This document shows positions 51,169 to 59,538 of a stretch of DNA of 64,000 nt, piece after piece. Positions within the stretch are counted from its first letter, which is position 1. Every line of letters begins with the position of its first letter. Source of the stretch: a candidate division WOR-3 bacterium (GTDB lineage: Bacteria; Hydrothermota; Tepidihabitantia; Tepidihabitantales; Tepidihabitantaceae); contig JBDRTY010000002.1 in the NCBI GenBank assembly GCA_039801085.1, forward strand, positions 319,339-383,338, given 5' to 3'. A program made the position numbers and the translations under genes. The notes beneath the pieces were generated by a model that was not told the DNA's origin, did no database searches, and was given only the letters and a program-made list of their open reading frames with translations.

Positions 51169-51834
51169 ATTCCTGAAAAACTGCGGCTGGAGGTAAACCG
51201 TTCTCTGGAGATTGATTTCCGTCGGCTCAGCCCGAAAATCGGGTGCGGGCTGATGCTGGATAAGCTTCCCCGTTTCACGGGTTCTGATCCGCTGAATGCG
51301 GTGATGGCAAATTACGGCTATCAGCGGATTGCTGCTGATGTTCCGGCGCAGAAGATACTGACCAACCCCGGACTGCTGAAGAACTTCTATGACAATGCCT
51401 TTGCGAACAAAACGCCACTGCCGCAGAATTTCCGCTCCGTATATGGCACACAGGAGATTTATCTGGCGTATGATCCCGGGCTCAAGGGTGCCTGGTTTAT
51501 TTCCGAGCCCCAGAACCGGATTGCACTGTTGAACTATTTCCGGGATGCGGTTTCCCTCGGTCTGAAGGCGGATGGAATTCTGCTGGTCGGTTCCACGCCC
51601 AAGCTGACCCCGGTCGGCTGGCAGAATCTGTATGATCTGCTTGATGAGGATTTTCTCAAGCAGTACCGGCCGATTGAGCGAGTGGAGATCATGAGCATCC
51701 TGTCCGGTGTCCGCTGGCGTCCGCCAACGCTCGGTCTGGGGGTGACATTTCTCAATATGAAGGAGCTCAAGGAAATCCGGGCGACGGTGGCGGCGGCGAT
51801 CCGGGGAGGAACTGAGGGGGAGATTCATCAGTGA
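51169..51834 (+). CDS. Unknown protein, weak CheR-like resemblance; possible ATT start
   Basis: The frame is open from 51157. The first ATG is at 51253 (193 residues), without a ribosome site. The preceding in-frame stretch (IPEKLRLEVNRSLEIDF...) reads like real coding sequence and begins at an ATT at 51169, 5 bp after GGGAGG (51158-51163). This may be a rare ATT start, or the site of a sequence error; I give the longer form (221 residues) with that warning. The C-terminal part (AWFISEPQNRIALLNYFRDAVSLGLKADGILLVGSTPKL) has a faint resemblance to the end of CheR methyltransferases, with no SAM motif recognised. It is probably cotranscribed with the upstream GNAT gene. Confidence 0.55.
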   Translation: MPEKLRLEVNRSLEIDFRRLSPKIGCGLMLDKLPRFTGSDPLNAVMANYGYQRIAADVPAQKILTNPGLLKNFYDNAFANKTPLPQNFRSVYGTQEIYLAYDPGLKGAWFISEPQNRIALLNYFRDAVSLGLKADGILLVGSTPKLTPVGWQNLYDLLDEDFLKQYRPIERVEIMSILSGVRWRPPTLGLGVTFLNMKELKEIRATVAAAIRGGTEGEIHQ

Positions 51835-51916
51835 GCGCGGGGAATTGTAATCCTGAGATTCACGGGGCTGGTGTTACCAGCCTTGGCTGTTTCGGCCGGG
51901 GGTAATCATTCAATCA

Positions 51917-52498
51917 ATGTCCGAACCTGATGTAATAATTCAAAAGTTAAATCAGGCGGTGCAGCTGATTGAGGACTGTGCTGAGTTTGTTCCGCTTATT
52001 CCGGAAGTCCGGACGAATATCGTTTTTGCCCGGGCTGATGCCAGCACCCCAGCTGATGTTGCAGCGGTTGATGGCAGAATTACCGTGGTCAACAGTCGCC
52101 CGAAGGCAGCCGGTCCGGTCCGGTTTGGGGCTTCGGATCATCTTGCCCGTTTTGTCCTGGAGCTGCGCCGTTTTGACCCTGAAGTGCGTTCAGCAGTGAA
52201 TTTCCGCTGGAACGAGCGGATCAGAATGCTGGTGGAAAAATGGGCAGGAGAGCACGGGTTCAGAATCGGGGTAATTGACCGGACGAGAGAGCCGGAGGAG
52301 CTTCTGGGCAAAGATCGGATGTCCGCACCCTGGAAGGTGGAGCAGGTTCTGCAGTCAACCGGCGGTATCGTGCCGGAAATTGTGAGTGAGACCGCCGGGT
52401 GGGGCAAGGAGCCGATGTTCATTCTGCTGGGACCCGAGCCGGTCGTTGTTGCCCGGCGGCTCGTGGATATCGCCCGGATTTACCATCAGTCGGTATAA
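51917..52498 (+). CDS. ThiN-type thiamine-phosphate synthase domain protein
   Basis: The 193-residue protein matches the ThiN domain: VPLIPEVRTNIVFARADASTPADVAAVDGRIT (about 24-55), FGASDHLARFVLELRRFDPEVRSAVNFRW (about 69-97), and the C-terminal GWGKEPMFILLGPEP (about 160-174). ThiN forms thiamine phosphate from HMP-PP and HET-P and is best known from archaea and some bacteria, where it is usually fused to ThiD or to a DNA-binding domain. Here it stands alone. A regulatory role like that of the fused ThiR proteins is possible. The next gene starts 1 bp after its stop. Confidence 0.85.
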   Translation: MSEPDVIIQKLNQAVQLIEDCAEFVPLIPEVRTNIVFARADASTPADVAAVDGRITVVNSRPKAAGPVRFGASDHLARFVLELRRFDPEVRSAVNFRWNERIRMLVEKWAGEHGFRIGVIDRTREPEELLGKDRMSAPWKVEQVLQSTGGIVPEIVSETAGWGKEPMFILLGPEPVVVARRLVDIARIYHQSV

Positions 52499-52499
52499 T

Positions 52500-54200
52500 A
52501 TGAGGTTCAGGTTTCGCATATTGCTCTTACTGGTAATGGCTTGCCGAGCTGTTTATCCGGCACTGCCGATCATGCCGGTGGATTCGCTCAAGCCGGGAAT
52601 GAAGGGTACAGGGTATTCAGTGTTTTCCGGTACCAAGCCCGAGCCGTTTCAGGTGGAGATTATTGATGTCATGCACCGGACTACGCCCCGGGGTGATATC
52701 ATTCTTGCCCGGCTTTCCGGTGCCGGGCTGGAGCAGACCGGTGTGATTGCCGGCATGTCGGGCAGTCCGGTGTATATCGACGGCCGGCTGGTGGGGGCGG
52801 TTGCCTATGCCTGGGCGTTTGCCAAGGAGCCGATTGCCGGTATTACCCCGGCGGGCGAGATGCTGAAGATCTGGGAACTGCCGGATACGGTGAAAACCGG
52901 TGCGGTCCGACCGCTCGGTTCCGGTTACCGTTCAGAGCTGAATCTGCCTGCGGTACCGCTTGCACTCTCGGGTTTTTCTTCCCGGCTGGAGGCACTGGTG
53001 GCACCAGTGCTCAGCCGGCATGGACTGGTGCCGGTTGCCGGCGGGATTGCCGGCGGTGATGATACTGCGGAGCTGGTGCCGGGCGGAGCGGTGGGGGTGG
53101 CGCTGATTGATGGTGATGTCCGGGCAGCAGCGATCGGCACAATCACCGCCCGGGATGGCAACCGGATCTTAGCCTTCGGTCATCCGATGTTTCTTGCCGG
53201 TGCGGTCCGACTGCCGCTGACCGGTGGCAGAATTCATTCGGTTCTGCCTTCACTGAACATTTCCGCAAAGCTGTTTTCGCCGTCAAAACCGGTAGGTGTA
53301 GTCAATCAGGACCGGCTGACCGGAATCAGCGGTATCATCGGACCGGAAGCACCGATGATTCCAGTGCGGGTACATATTCAATCTCCGGTTACCGATGACT
53401 CCTACCGGTTCCGGGTTGCGGACCATGAGCAGCTCACCCCGGATTTTCTGCCGGTCGGGCTGATTCAGACGGTGCTGCAGACTGAGGGCATGATGGAGGA
53501 TTATGCGCTTGAGACCCGGGTGCAGCTGGTTTTCGAGCGGCAGGGCAGAAACCGGGTGGAAGTCCGCCATCTGTTCAGCGGGACCGAACCGCTTTCCCAG
53601 ATGATGGAAAAGTTCAGTGCCGAGCTGGCACTGCTGTTCGGAAATCCGATTGAGCCGGTAAGTCTGCGCGCGGTTGAAGCAGAACTTAAATTTCACCCGG
53701 GCCGGCGCATCTGCCAGCTGATTTCCGCCCGGTCGGAGCGGAGCCGGGTGCAGCCAGGCGATACATTCGGCATCCTTCTCCGGCTGCGTGACTACCGCGG
53801 CGAGGAGACGGAAAAAAGGGTGACGCTGACAGTACCACCCGCAGCATCGCCGGGTCCGCTCACGCTGACGCTCACCAGCCGGGACGATTTTCTGAATCAG
53901 GAGCTGGGTGATGCGGGTGAGTTAGCCCAGCCGAAAACTCTCGACGGACTGCTGAGGCTATTGGGGGAATCGGGACGGGAGGATGAGCTGGTGATTGCCG
54001 GCTATGTCCGGAAACCGGGTTTGAGACTTGATAATCAGGCGGAGCTGCCGCAGGCGCCGCCGTCAATTCAGCGGGTGCTCGGTGTGCCCCGTTCGCTCGG
54101 CGAGGTCCGGCCTGTTCCGGCAAGCCGGCTGTTCAAAACGATCGTGCCGCTGGAACGGGTGGTCATCGGTTCGGCAACCATCGAAGTGGAGGTCAAATGA
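52500..54200 (+). CDS. SpoIVB-like S55-family serine peptidase domain protein
   Basis: I take the ATG at 52500 (MRFRFRILLLL), where an export signal starts; longer in-frame readings overlap ThiN. The 566-residue protein carries the S55 domain: IMPVDSLKPGMKGTGYSVFSG (residues about 24-44), the catalytic serine region GMSGSP (85-90) and FGHPMF (about 219-224) with the histidine. SpoIVB itself is a sporulation protease, but S55 domains also occur in non-spore-forming bacteria. Residues 350-566 are beta-rich and unassigned. The stop overlaps the next start by 4 bp. Confidence 0.8.
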   Translation: MRFRFRILLLLVMACRAVYPALPIMPVDSLKPGMKGTGYSVFSGTKPEPFQVEIIDVMHRTTPRGDIILARLSGAGLEQTGVIAGMSGSPVYIDGRLVGAVAYAWAFAKEPIAGITPAGEMLKIWELPDTVKTGAVRPLGSGYRSELNLPAVPLALSGFSSRLEALVAPVLSRHGLVPVAGGIAGGDDTAELVPGGAVGVALIDGDVRAAAIGTITARDGNRILAFGHPMFLAGAVRLPLTGGRIHSVLPSLNISAKLFSPSKPVGVVNQDRLTGISGIIGPEAPMIPVRVHIQSPVTDDSYRFRVADHEQLTPDFLPVGLIQTVLQTEGMMEDYALETRVQLVFERQGRNRVEVRHLFSGTEPLSQMMEKFSAELALLFGNPIEPVSLRAVEAELKFHPGRRICQLISARSERSRVQPGDTFGILLRLRDYRGEETEKRVTLTVPPAASPGPLTLTLTSRDDFLNQELGDAGELAQPKTLDGLLRLLGESGREDELVIAGYVRKPGLRLDNQAELPQAPPSIQRVLGVPRSLGEVRPVPASRLFKTIVPLERVVIGSATIEVEVK

Positions 54201-56128
54201 AACCGGTTGGGCTGATGGTATTATTTTACACGCAGTTAATGGCTGCGGTCTGGACATTTATGCCGGATGAGAGTCTGTTTCCGCGGATAGACGAGATTGA
54301 GTTGCAAAATGTCTATCTGCCGGCTGAAGGTGAGATTCGCTTAAGCAGTGCGGTGGAGCCGCTTACTCAGCTGGAGGATGCGGTTATCTGGAGTATCGCT
54401 CCGGACCGCAGCGGTAATCTGTATATCGGCACCGGTAACCAGAGCCGGCTTTACCGGTTCAATCTCCAGCGGCGCCAGCTGGTGCCGGTTTTCTCCGGTG
54501 AGGAGGGGCAGATATTGGCAGTGCTGGTGCAGGATAATCAGGTGTACTTTGGCACTTCACCGCAGGGAATCGTCTGGCGCCTGCTTCCGGATGGCAAAAG
54601 TGATACCTTCGTCAATACCGGTGAGGTTTATATTCACAGCCTGATCTCCGGTCCCGGGAGAGCAATTCTCTGCGCTACCGGTCCGAACGGCCGGCTTTAC
54701 CTGATCGGGCCCGAGGGAAGAACGAAAACGGTGTTTACCGCACCATCCGCTCACATCACCACCCTCAGCTGGCTCAGGCCCGGAGAGGAGCTGCTCGCCG
54801 GCACCGCACCCGCCGGCACACTTTACCGGTTGCGACTGGCACCGGATGGCAGCCTCACCAGCGCCGCGGTGCTCTACGACACGCCGCTGGAGGAGGTCCG
54901 GGCGGTGACGGTCAGGGGCAGACAGATTTATCTGGCAGCAAACCCCGGAACTGAGAGTCAGAGCGGTGGTCAGCCCACAGTTTATGCGCTCAATTCCGAG
55001 GGGCTGGTCCGGTGGCAGTGGCAGTGTCCGGAGTCAACCATATTCAGCCTGGTGAGCTTTGGCGACCGGCTGCTGGTTTTCACCGGTAACCGCGGGCTGA
55101 TTTATGCACTGGACACACTGGGCAGAGCAGGGGTCCTTGCCCGGATGGAGGAGCCCCAGCTGCTGGTGACTGCGGTCCGCGATCGGGAACTTTACTTCGG
55201 CACCGGCAATCCGGCGGCAGTTTACCGGTTAACTTCCAGCTATGCCGATTCCGGTTATTTCACCAGTCCGGTATATGACTGTCAGACGGTGGCGCGGTTC
55301 GGCAGAATGGTGCCGCGGCTGCACACCCCGGCTGGAACCGAAGTCGGCTTCGAGACCCGTTCCGGGAATGCCGAAGAGCCGGATTCACTCTGGAGCAGCT
55401 GGATGCCGGTGCGGGAACGGGTAGTTTCGCCACCGGCGCGGTTCATCCAGTGGCGGGCAAAATTTGCTACCAGTTACCGCGCGGCAACACCGGCGCTGGA
55501 GCGGGTTGATCTTTATTATCAACCGGTCAACCGGACACCGGTCATCAGCCGGCTTGATATCAGCACACCGGCAGAAAATGAGGTCCGGCGTGGTAACGCT
55601 CAGCCGAGACGGCAGATCACCTTTGATGTTTCCGATCCGGATGGCGATTCACTGCTTTATCAATTGCTGCTCAGACCGGAAGGCGGAGCGGACTGGCTGG
55701 TTTTGAAGGGAGAGTTGACCGAGAGTCGTTATGAGCTTGACACCAGGACGCTGCCCGACGGCTGGTACCGGATTAAGGTTATTGTCTCGGATGCACCGGA
55801 TCACGGTGCTGATGAGGCGCAGACAGCAGAAAGGGAGAGTCCGCCGTTTCTCATTGACAATACACCGCCAGTGATTTCCGAGATCAGAATTTCCGGCAAC
55901 CGGGCGCAGTGGACCGTGACCGATGCCACATCACCGCTTGCCGCCTGCCGGATTGCGGTCAATTCCGGGTCCTGGGTACCGGTGATACCGGAGGACACGA
56001 TCTTTGACGGATTGAGCGAGCGGTTCTCGAGTGCGGTGGAGTTGAAGCCCGGATTGAATACGGTGGCGGTCTGGGCGGTTGACGGCCAGGGGAATGTTGC
56101 CGTCCGCCAGCTGACGGTCAACCGTTAA
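54197..56128 (+). CDS. Exported beta-propeller protein of unknown function
   Basis: The 643-residue protein starts with a short hydrophobic signal (residues 3-18) and has no sorting tail. Residues about 50-350 show propeller-like repeats (NLYIGTGNQSRLYRF, VYFGTSPQGIVWRL, RLYLIGPEGRTKTVF, ELLAGTAPAGTLYRL, ELYFGTGNPAAVYRL). The C-terminal half has Ig/fibronectin-like beta-sandwich segments (about 440-640; ITFDVSDPDGDSLLYQLLLR). It overlaps the S55 peptidase gene by 4 bp (ATGA), so the two are made together and may be a peptidase-substrate or peptidase-adaptor pair in the periplasm. The 3' end overlaps surE by 11 bp. Confidence 0.75.
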   Translation: MKPVGLMVLFYTQLMAAVWTFMPDESLFPRIDEIELQNVYLPAEGEIRLSSAVEPLTQLEDAVIWSIAPDRSGNLYIGTGNQSRLYRFNLQRRQLVPVFSGEEGQILAVLVQDNQVYFGTSPQGIVWRLLPDGKSDTFVNTGEVYIHSLISGPGRAILCATGPNGRLYLIGPEGRTKTVFTAPSAHITTLSWLRPGEELLAGTAPAGTLYRLRLAPDGSLTSAAVLYDTPLEEVRAVTVRGRQIYLAANPGTESQSGGQPTVYALNSEGLVRWQWQCPESTIFSLVSFGDRLLVFTGNRGLIYALDTLGRAGVLARMEEPQLLVTAVRDRELYFGTGNPAAVYRLTSSYADSGYFTSPVYDCQTVARFGRMVPRLHTPAGTEVGFETRSGNAEEPDSLWSSWMPVRERVVSPPARFIQWRAKFATSYRAATPALERVDLYYQPVNRTPVISRLDISTPAENEVRRGNAQPRRQITFDVSDPDGDSLLYQLLLRPEGGADWLVLKGELTESRYELDTRTLPDGWYRIKVIVSDAPDHGADEAQTAERESPPFLIDNTPPVISEIRISGNRAQWTVTDATSPLAACRIAVNSGSWVPVIPEDTIFDGLSERFSSAVELKPGLNTVAVWAVDGQGNVAVRQLTVNR

Positions 56129-56873
56129 ACCAGTCCAGCTTCTTGAATGCCCGCTCCAGCCGGCGGACCTCGTAATGATGGGTCATGTCAAGATGGAGCG
56201 GGGTTACGGAGATAAACCCGGCATAGACCGCTTCAAAATCTGAGCCCCGGGTCGCCTTGAAGTCCATTTCACCGTCAATCGTGTAGCACAGGCCGCCATC
56301 GGGCAGTCGCTTGCGAATTGCCATATCACGGTAAATCCGGTGTCCCAGGCGTGTCACCCTGATCCCCCTGATCTCTCCTGCCGGAATGTTGATATTGAGC
56401 AGGCACTTATGAGGCAGAAGTCCGTCAAGTAAAAGCGGTACCAGGACAAAAAGCAGCCGGCGGATGGCGGGCAGGTTCTCGCCGGTACGGAGATAGGACA
56501 GGGCGATTGCCGGAATGCCGAGCAGGGCAGCCTCGATGGCAGCGGCAACTGTGCCGGAATAGAGGACATCATCACCGAGGTTCGGGCTGTCGTTGATTCC
56601 GGAGACTACCAGGTCAATCGACCTCCGGAAGATGCCGTGGTGGGCGATGAGGACGCAGTCGGTCGGAGTGCCGGCAACCGCATACCAGCCGGGTTTGCGC
56701 CGCTGGACCACGAGCGGTTTGCGCAGGCTGAAGGAGTGGCTGGCAGCCGACTGGTTGGTTGCCGGTGCGACCACAAACCTTCTGCCCAGACCCCGGGTGG
56801 CGGTAAAAAGGTCCTTTATTCCCGGGGCATCAATGCCGTCGTCATTGGTCAGGACGAGAAGCGGTCTTTCCAT
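56118..56873 (-). CDS. surE: 5'/3'-nucleotidase SurE
   Basis: The 251-residue protein starts with VLTNDDGIDAPGI (about 7-19), where N10, D11 and D12 are metal ligands. It has SGINDSPNLGDDVLYSGTVAAAIEAALLGIPAIALS (about 90-125) with the SurE-specific NxGxDxxYSGTV pattern, and the C-terminal FISVTPLHLDMT. SurE removes phosphate from nucleoside monophosphates and polyphosphates. The length is normal. The gene is convergent to the propeller gene. Confidence 0.95.
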   Translation of the reverse strand: MERPLLVLTNDDGIDAPGIKDLFTATRGLGRRFVVAPATNQSAASHSFSLRKPLVVQRRKPGWYAVAGTPTDCVLIAHHGIFRRSIDLVVSGINDSPNLGDDVLYSGTVAAAIEAALLGIPAIALSYLRTGENLPAIRRLLFVLVPLLLDGLLPHKCLLNINIPAGEIRGIRVTRLGHRIYRDMAIRKRLPDGGLCYTIDGEMDFKATRGSDFEAVYAGFISVTPLHLDMTHHYEVRRLERAFKKLDWFNG

Positions 56874-56930
56874 TGACGGTGAGATTTTAATGGCACGACA
56901 GCGAAGGTCAACCTGATGTCTTGTTGAAAA

Positions 56931-56959
56931 TTGACAGATAGAATAAAAATTAGTATCGT
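56931..56959 (+). promoter_or_regulatory. Promoter-like site before a T9SS gene relic
   Basis: TTGACA (56931-56936), a 17-bp spacer and TATCGT (56954-56959), a good -35 with a weaker -10. No full gene follows, only the sorting-domain fragment at 57022-57330. Confidence 0.4.
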
Positions 56960-57021
56960 TAAAGGTTTGGATTCGTCGCTTAAGGTCTGAATTGCGGGTT
57001 TCAGGGTAAAAAACATAATAA

Positions 57022-57330
57022 CCACCGGTCTCCGCGCCCGAGCGTTCGGGTGTGATGGGTCAGACGGTGACGCCGGCACGGTTCGGCTTTGCGCTGACGC
57101 CCAATCCGCTGGTGAAGGGCTATGGTCTGCTCTCCTACAGTGTGCCGCAGGCGGGTGCGGCGCGGGTGAAGGTGTTTGATGTCACGGGTCGGACGGTTGC
57201 GGAGTTCGGCTTTGTGGCGCAGGGCACCGGTACCCGGAGCCTGGATCTGCGGCAGCTGTCTGCTGGCATCTACCTCGTGAAGTTCGAGGCGGCAGGACAG
57301 AGCGCAAGCCAGAAGCTCATCGTCCAGTAG
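57022..57330 (+). pseudogene. Orphan T9SS type A sorting domain (C-terminal relic of a secreted-protein gene)
   Basis: The frame is open from 57022 without a good start or ribosome site. From about 57055 it encodes a complete T9SS type A sorting domain of about 90 residues (FALTPNPLVKGYGLLSYSVP ... VKVFDVTGRTVAEFGF ... LSAGIYLVKFEAAGQSASQKLIVQ). Nothing of the secreted body remains; the promoter-like site upstream and the terminator downstream are still there. It is most simply the remainder of a gene deleted in between, though a short expressed 92-residue product from the GTG at 57052 cannot be ruled out. Confidence 0.65.
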
Positions 57331-57346
57331 CGACTGCGAACGGATT

Positions 57347-57374
57347 GCGGGGGGCGATATCGCCCCCCGCTTTT
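57347..57374 (+). terminator. Palindromic rho-independent terminator
   Basis: A perfect 24-bp palindrome GCGGGGGGCGATATCGCCCCCCGC (two 12-bp arms) is followed by TTTT. It lies 17 bp after the sorting-domain relic. Confidence 0.75.
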
Positions 57375-57383
57375 GTTTTCAAG

Positions 57384-58025
57384 GGATTTCTCCACTCCGC
57401 CCTTCGGGCTCCGGTCGAAATGACTGGAGGGGGTGCGTTCGGGTTCCGGTCGAAATGACTGAAAAAAATATGCCTCGGCGTCGTCCGGTCGAAATGACCA
57501 TTTTCCCCGTCATTCCGAGCGAGCCAAAGGCGAGTCGAGGAATCGCTCCTCCCTTCTGTCATTCTGAGCGAGGCGTAAGCCGAGCCGAGGAATCTCCTTT
57601 GAGGGATTTCTCCATTCCGCTTCGCTCCAGTCGAAATGACAGTTCCTTTAGTCATTCCGAGCTTGTCCCCCCTTCTGTCATTCCGAGCGGAGTGAAACGG
57701 AGTCGAGGAATCCCTTTTCAGAGATTTCTCGACTTCGCCCCTTCGGGGCTGCGCTCGAAATGACCCTGCGCCCCTCTGTCATTCCGAGCCTGTCGAGGAA
57801 TCTCTTTTGAGGGATTTCTCCACTCCGCCCTTCGGGCTCCGGTCGAAATGACTGAAAAAATGTGCCTCGGCGTCGTCCGGTCGAAATGACCATTTTCCCC
57901 GTCATTCCGAGCGAGGCGTAAGCCGAGTCGAGGAATCCCTTTTCAGAGATTTCTCGACTTCGCCCCTTCGGGGCTGCGCTCGAAATGACCTGCACTCTTT
58001 TGTCATTCCGGGCCTGCCGAAGGAA
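57384..58025. repeat. Cluster of GTCATTCCGAGC / GAAATGAC palindromic repeats
   Basis: About a dozen half-units form this cluster. One half reads GTCATTCCGAGC...GAGGAATC and the other GGGATTTCTCxACT...CGGTCGAAATGAC; the two are imperfect inverted copies of each other. Two longer stretches are near-identical: 57384-57520 and 57811-57910. No gene with a start and ribosome site is present, and open frames on both strands are products of the repeat. This is the type of dispersed palindromic repeat found in many bacterial genomes; no transposase is near. Confidence 0.85.
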
Positions 58026-58398
58026 TTTTTTGATCAATTGATCAATGTAATCTGCAATCAGGAAATCCGATGGCTGGGTGTTCGGTGTAAGTTAAAACTT
58101 TTCAATGTCTTGGCGAATTGGACCCTGTGGCGGTCTATCCCCCCGGCAGTTCCCCCGAGGGTGGGGTTAATACCAGCGAGGGGCGATTCCGGTCTGGGTG
58201 GTGCTGTTTTGTGGAGAACGGTTTCAGGTCCGGGGCTTCACTCGCAGTCAATAAAAACAAGTTCAGACGTTCTGGTTTTCTGGCCGATCACAATGCAGAT
58301 TTGGATATAAACAGAAACAGCTTCGTCGGATCGCTGAATCGGGCAGTCAGGTCCCGGAATGATGAGTCTGACAAAGCCGGTCGCGGTCTATCTTTTGC
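58026..58398. other. Spacer without recognisable genes
   Basis: Short plus-strand frames at 58038-58310 and 58118-58402 lack ribosome sites and resemble no family. I see no RNA gene here. Confidence 0.5.
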
Positions 58399-58426
58399 TT
58401 GACAGAGGGGTTTGACTTTTTATAAT
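58399..58426 (+). promoter_or_regulatory. Sigma-70-like promoter of the three-repeat protein gene
   Basis: TTGACA (58399-58404), a 16-bp spacer and TATAAT (58421-58426) are both perfect consensus boxes, 38 bp before the ATG at 58465 with its AAGGAGG site. Confidence 0.8.
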
Positions 58427-58464
58427 TTACCTGAAGTGGCTGCGTATGAAAAAAAGGAGGAATA

Positions 58465-59517
58465 ATGCGCAAAGAGCATGTTGCTTTTGCGGCAGCTCCC
58501 GTAATCCTGTTGACAATTCTGGTATCAGTTCTGCCGGTAACCGCAGCGGAGGTTAATCACCGTCCGTGTCTGTGCAGTCCGCAGCTGATACCACTGCAGG
58601 GCAGTTCCCGAAATGCCTATCTCGCCCGGGTGCGCTATTCCGACCCGGACAATGACCCGCCCGCCAAGGTTGAGATTTACATTGATGGCATCGCCTATCC
58701 GATGCGACTGGTCAAGGGTAAGGCTGCCAGTGGTCTCTATCAGGCGCGGCTGACACTGCCTGCCGGTGAGCACAGTTATTATTTTTATGCTGAGGACATT
58801 AACGGTTTTTATGAGCGGTATCCCCGTTACGGCGCCAAGCCCGGACCATATGTGGGCAAGGGGAAGGAAGTTTATAACAGAATACCGGTGCTGACCAATG
58901 GCGGATATCAGGAGGATTTTACTACCGGAACCGGGGTTTATACTTTCACCGTCCGGTATCAGGACAAGGATGGTGTGAAACCCAGGGCGGTCAGAGTGAA
59001 TATTGATGGCATCTGGCACGATATGGAGCTGCTGCAGGGTGAACCGGCAGATGGGATCTACTATTATCAGACAAAACTGTCCCCGGGAAACCATTTCTAT
59101 TATTTTGCCGGGGTTGATCAGTGTGGCAGTTGTCAGCTTCATCCGGCATATGGCGTGATTCACGGGCCGAAGGTGAATGAGTGTGTTAATGAGGGGCCGC
59201 GTTTGGTGTGGCAGAAGGTTGATCCCTCAGCCGGCGACCGGGGAACGGTTTTTACCTATTATGTTGAATACCGGGATCCGGACAATGACCCGCCAGCACG
59301 GGCTGAGGTGTATATCAACGGTCAGCCCCATCTGATGCAGCGGGTATTCGGCAAAAAGTACTCCGGGCTCTACCGTTTCCGGACCAGACTTTATCCCGGG
59401 GCGTTTCATAATTACTACTTCTATTTTGAAGATGGCAAGGGTGGTTTCTACCGGCTTCCGGAATCGGGCTATTTTCACGGGCCGGTGGTTACTTTCGATC
59501 GCGGCTGTGAGCTCTAA
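58465..59517 (+). CDS. Secreted protein with three repeated beta domains
   Basis: The 350-residue protein has a signal peptide (about residues 1-28). The mature part is three copies of a domain of about 100 residues: YSDPDNDPPAKVEIYIDG ... YYFYAEDINGFYERYPRYG, then YQDKDGVKPRAVRVNIDG ... and YRDPDNDPPARAEVYING .... Each ends in (S/N)xYYFY and a short proline/glycine stretch. The DPDNDPP loops look like calcium-binding or Ig-like turns. There is no sorting tail. It is followed after 21 bp by the lipoprotein gene, with AAGGAGGAG before the next ATG, so the two are likely cotranscribed. Confidence 0.8.
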   Translation: MRKEHVAFAAAPVILLTILVSVLPVTAAEVNHRPCLCSPQLIPLQGSSRNAYLARVRYSDPDNDPPAKVEIYIDGIAYPMRLVKGKAASGLYQARLTLPAGEHSYYFYAEDINGFYERYPRYGAKPGPYVGKGKEVYNRIPVLTNGGYQEDFTTGTGVYTFTVRYQDKDGVKPRAVRVNIDGIWHDMELLQGEPADGIYYYQTKLSPGNHFYYFAGVDQCGSCQLHPAYGVIHGPKVNECVNEGPRLVWQKVDPSAGDRGTVFTYYVEYRDPDNDPPARAEVYINGQPHLMQRVFGKKYSGLYRFRTRLYPGAFHNYYFYFEDGKGGFYRLPESGYFHGPVVTFDRGCEL

Positions 59518-59538
59518 AAAGAAAGAAGGAGGAGAGAA

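Noticed and set aside
51004-51828. Minus-strand frame of 274 codons
   Set aside because: Antisense to the GNAT gene and its neighbour; no family pattern or start signals.
57384-58025. CRISPR array
   Set aside because: The repeats are palindromic, of uneven length and spacing, without unique spacers of equal size, and no cas gene is near.
57317-58037. Open frames on both strands in the repeat cluster (for example 57678-58037)
   Set aside because: Their translations repeat the palindromic DNA units and have no start signals.
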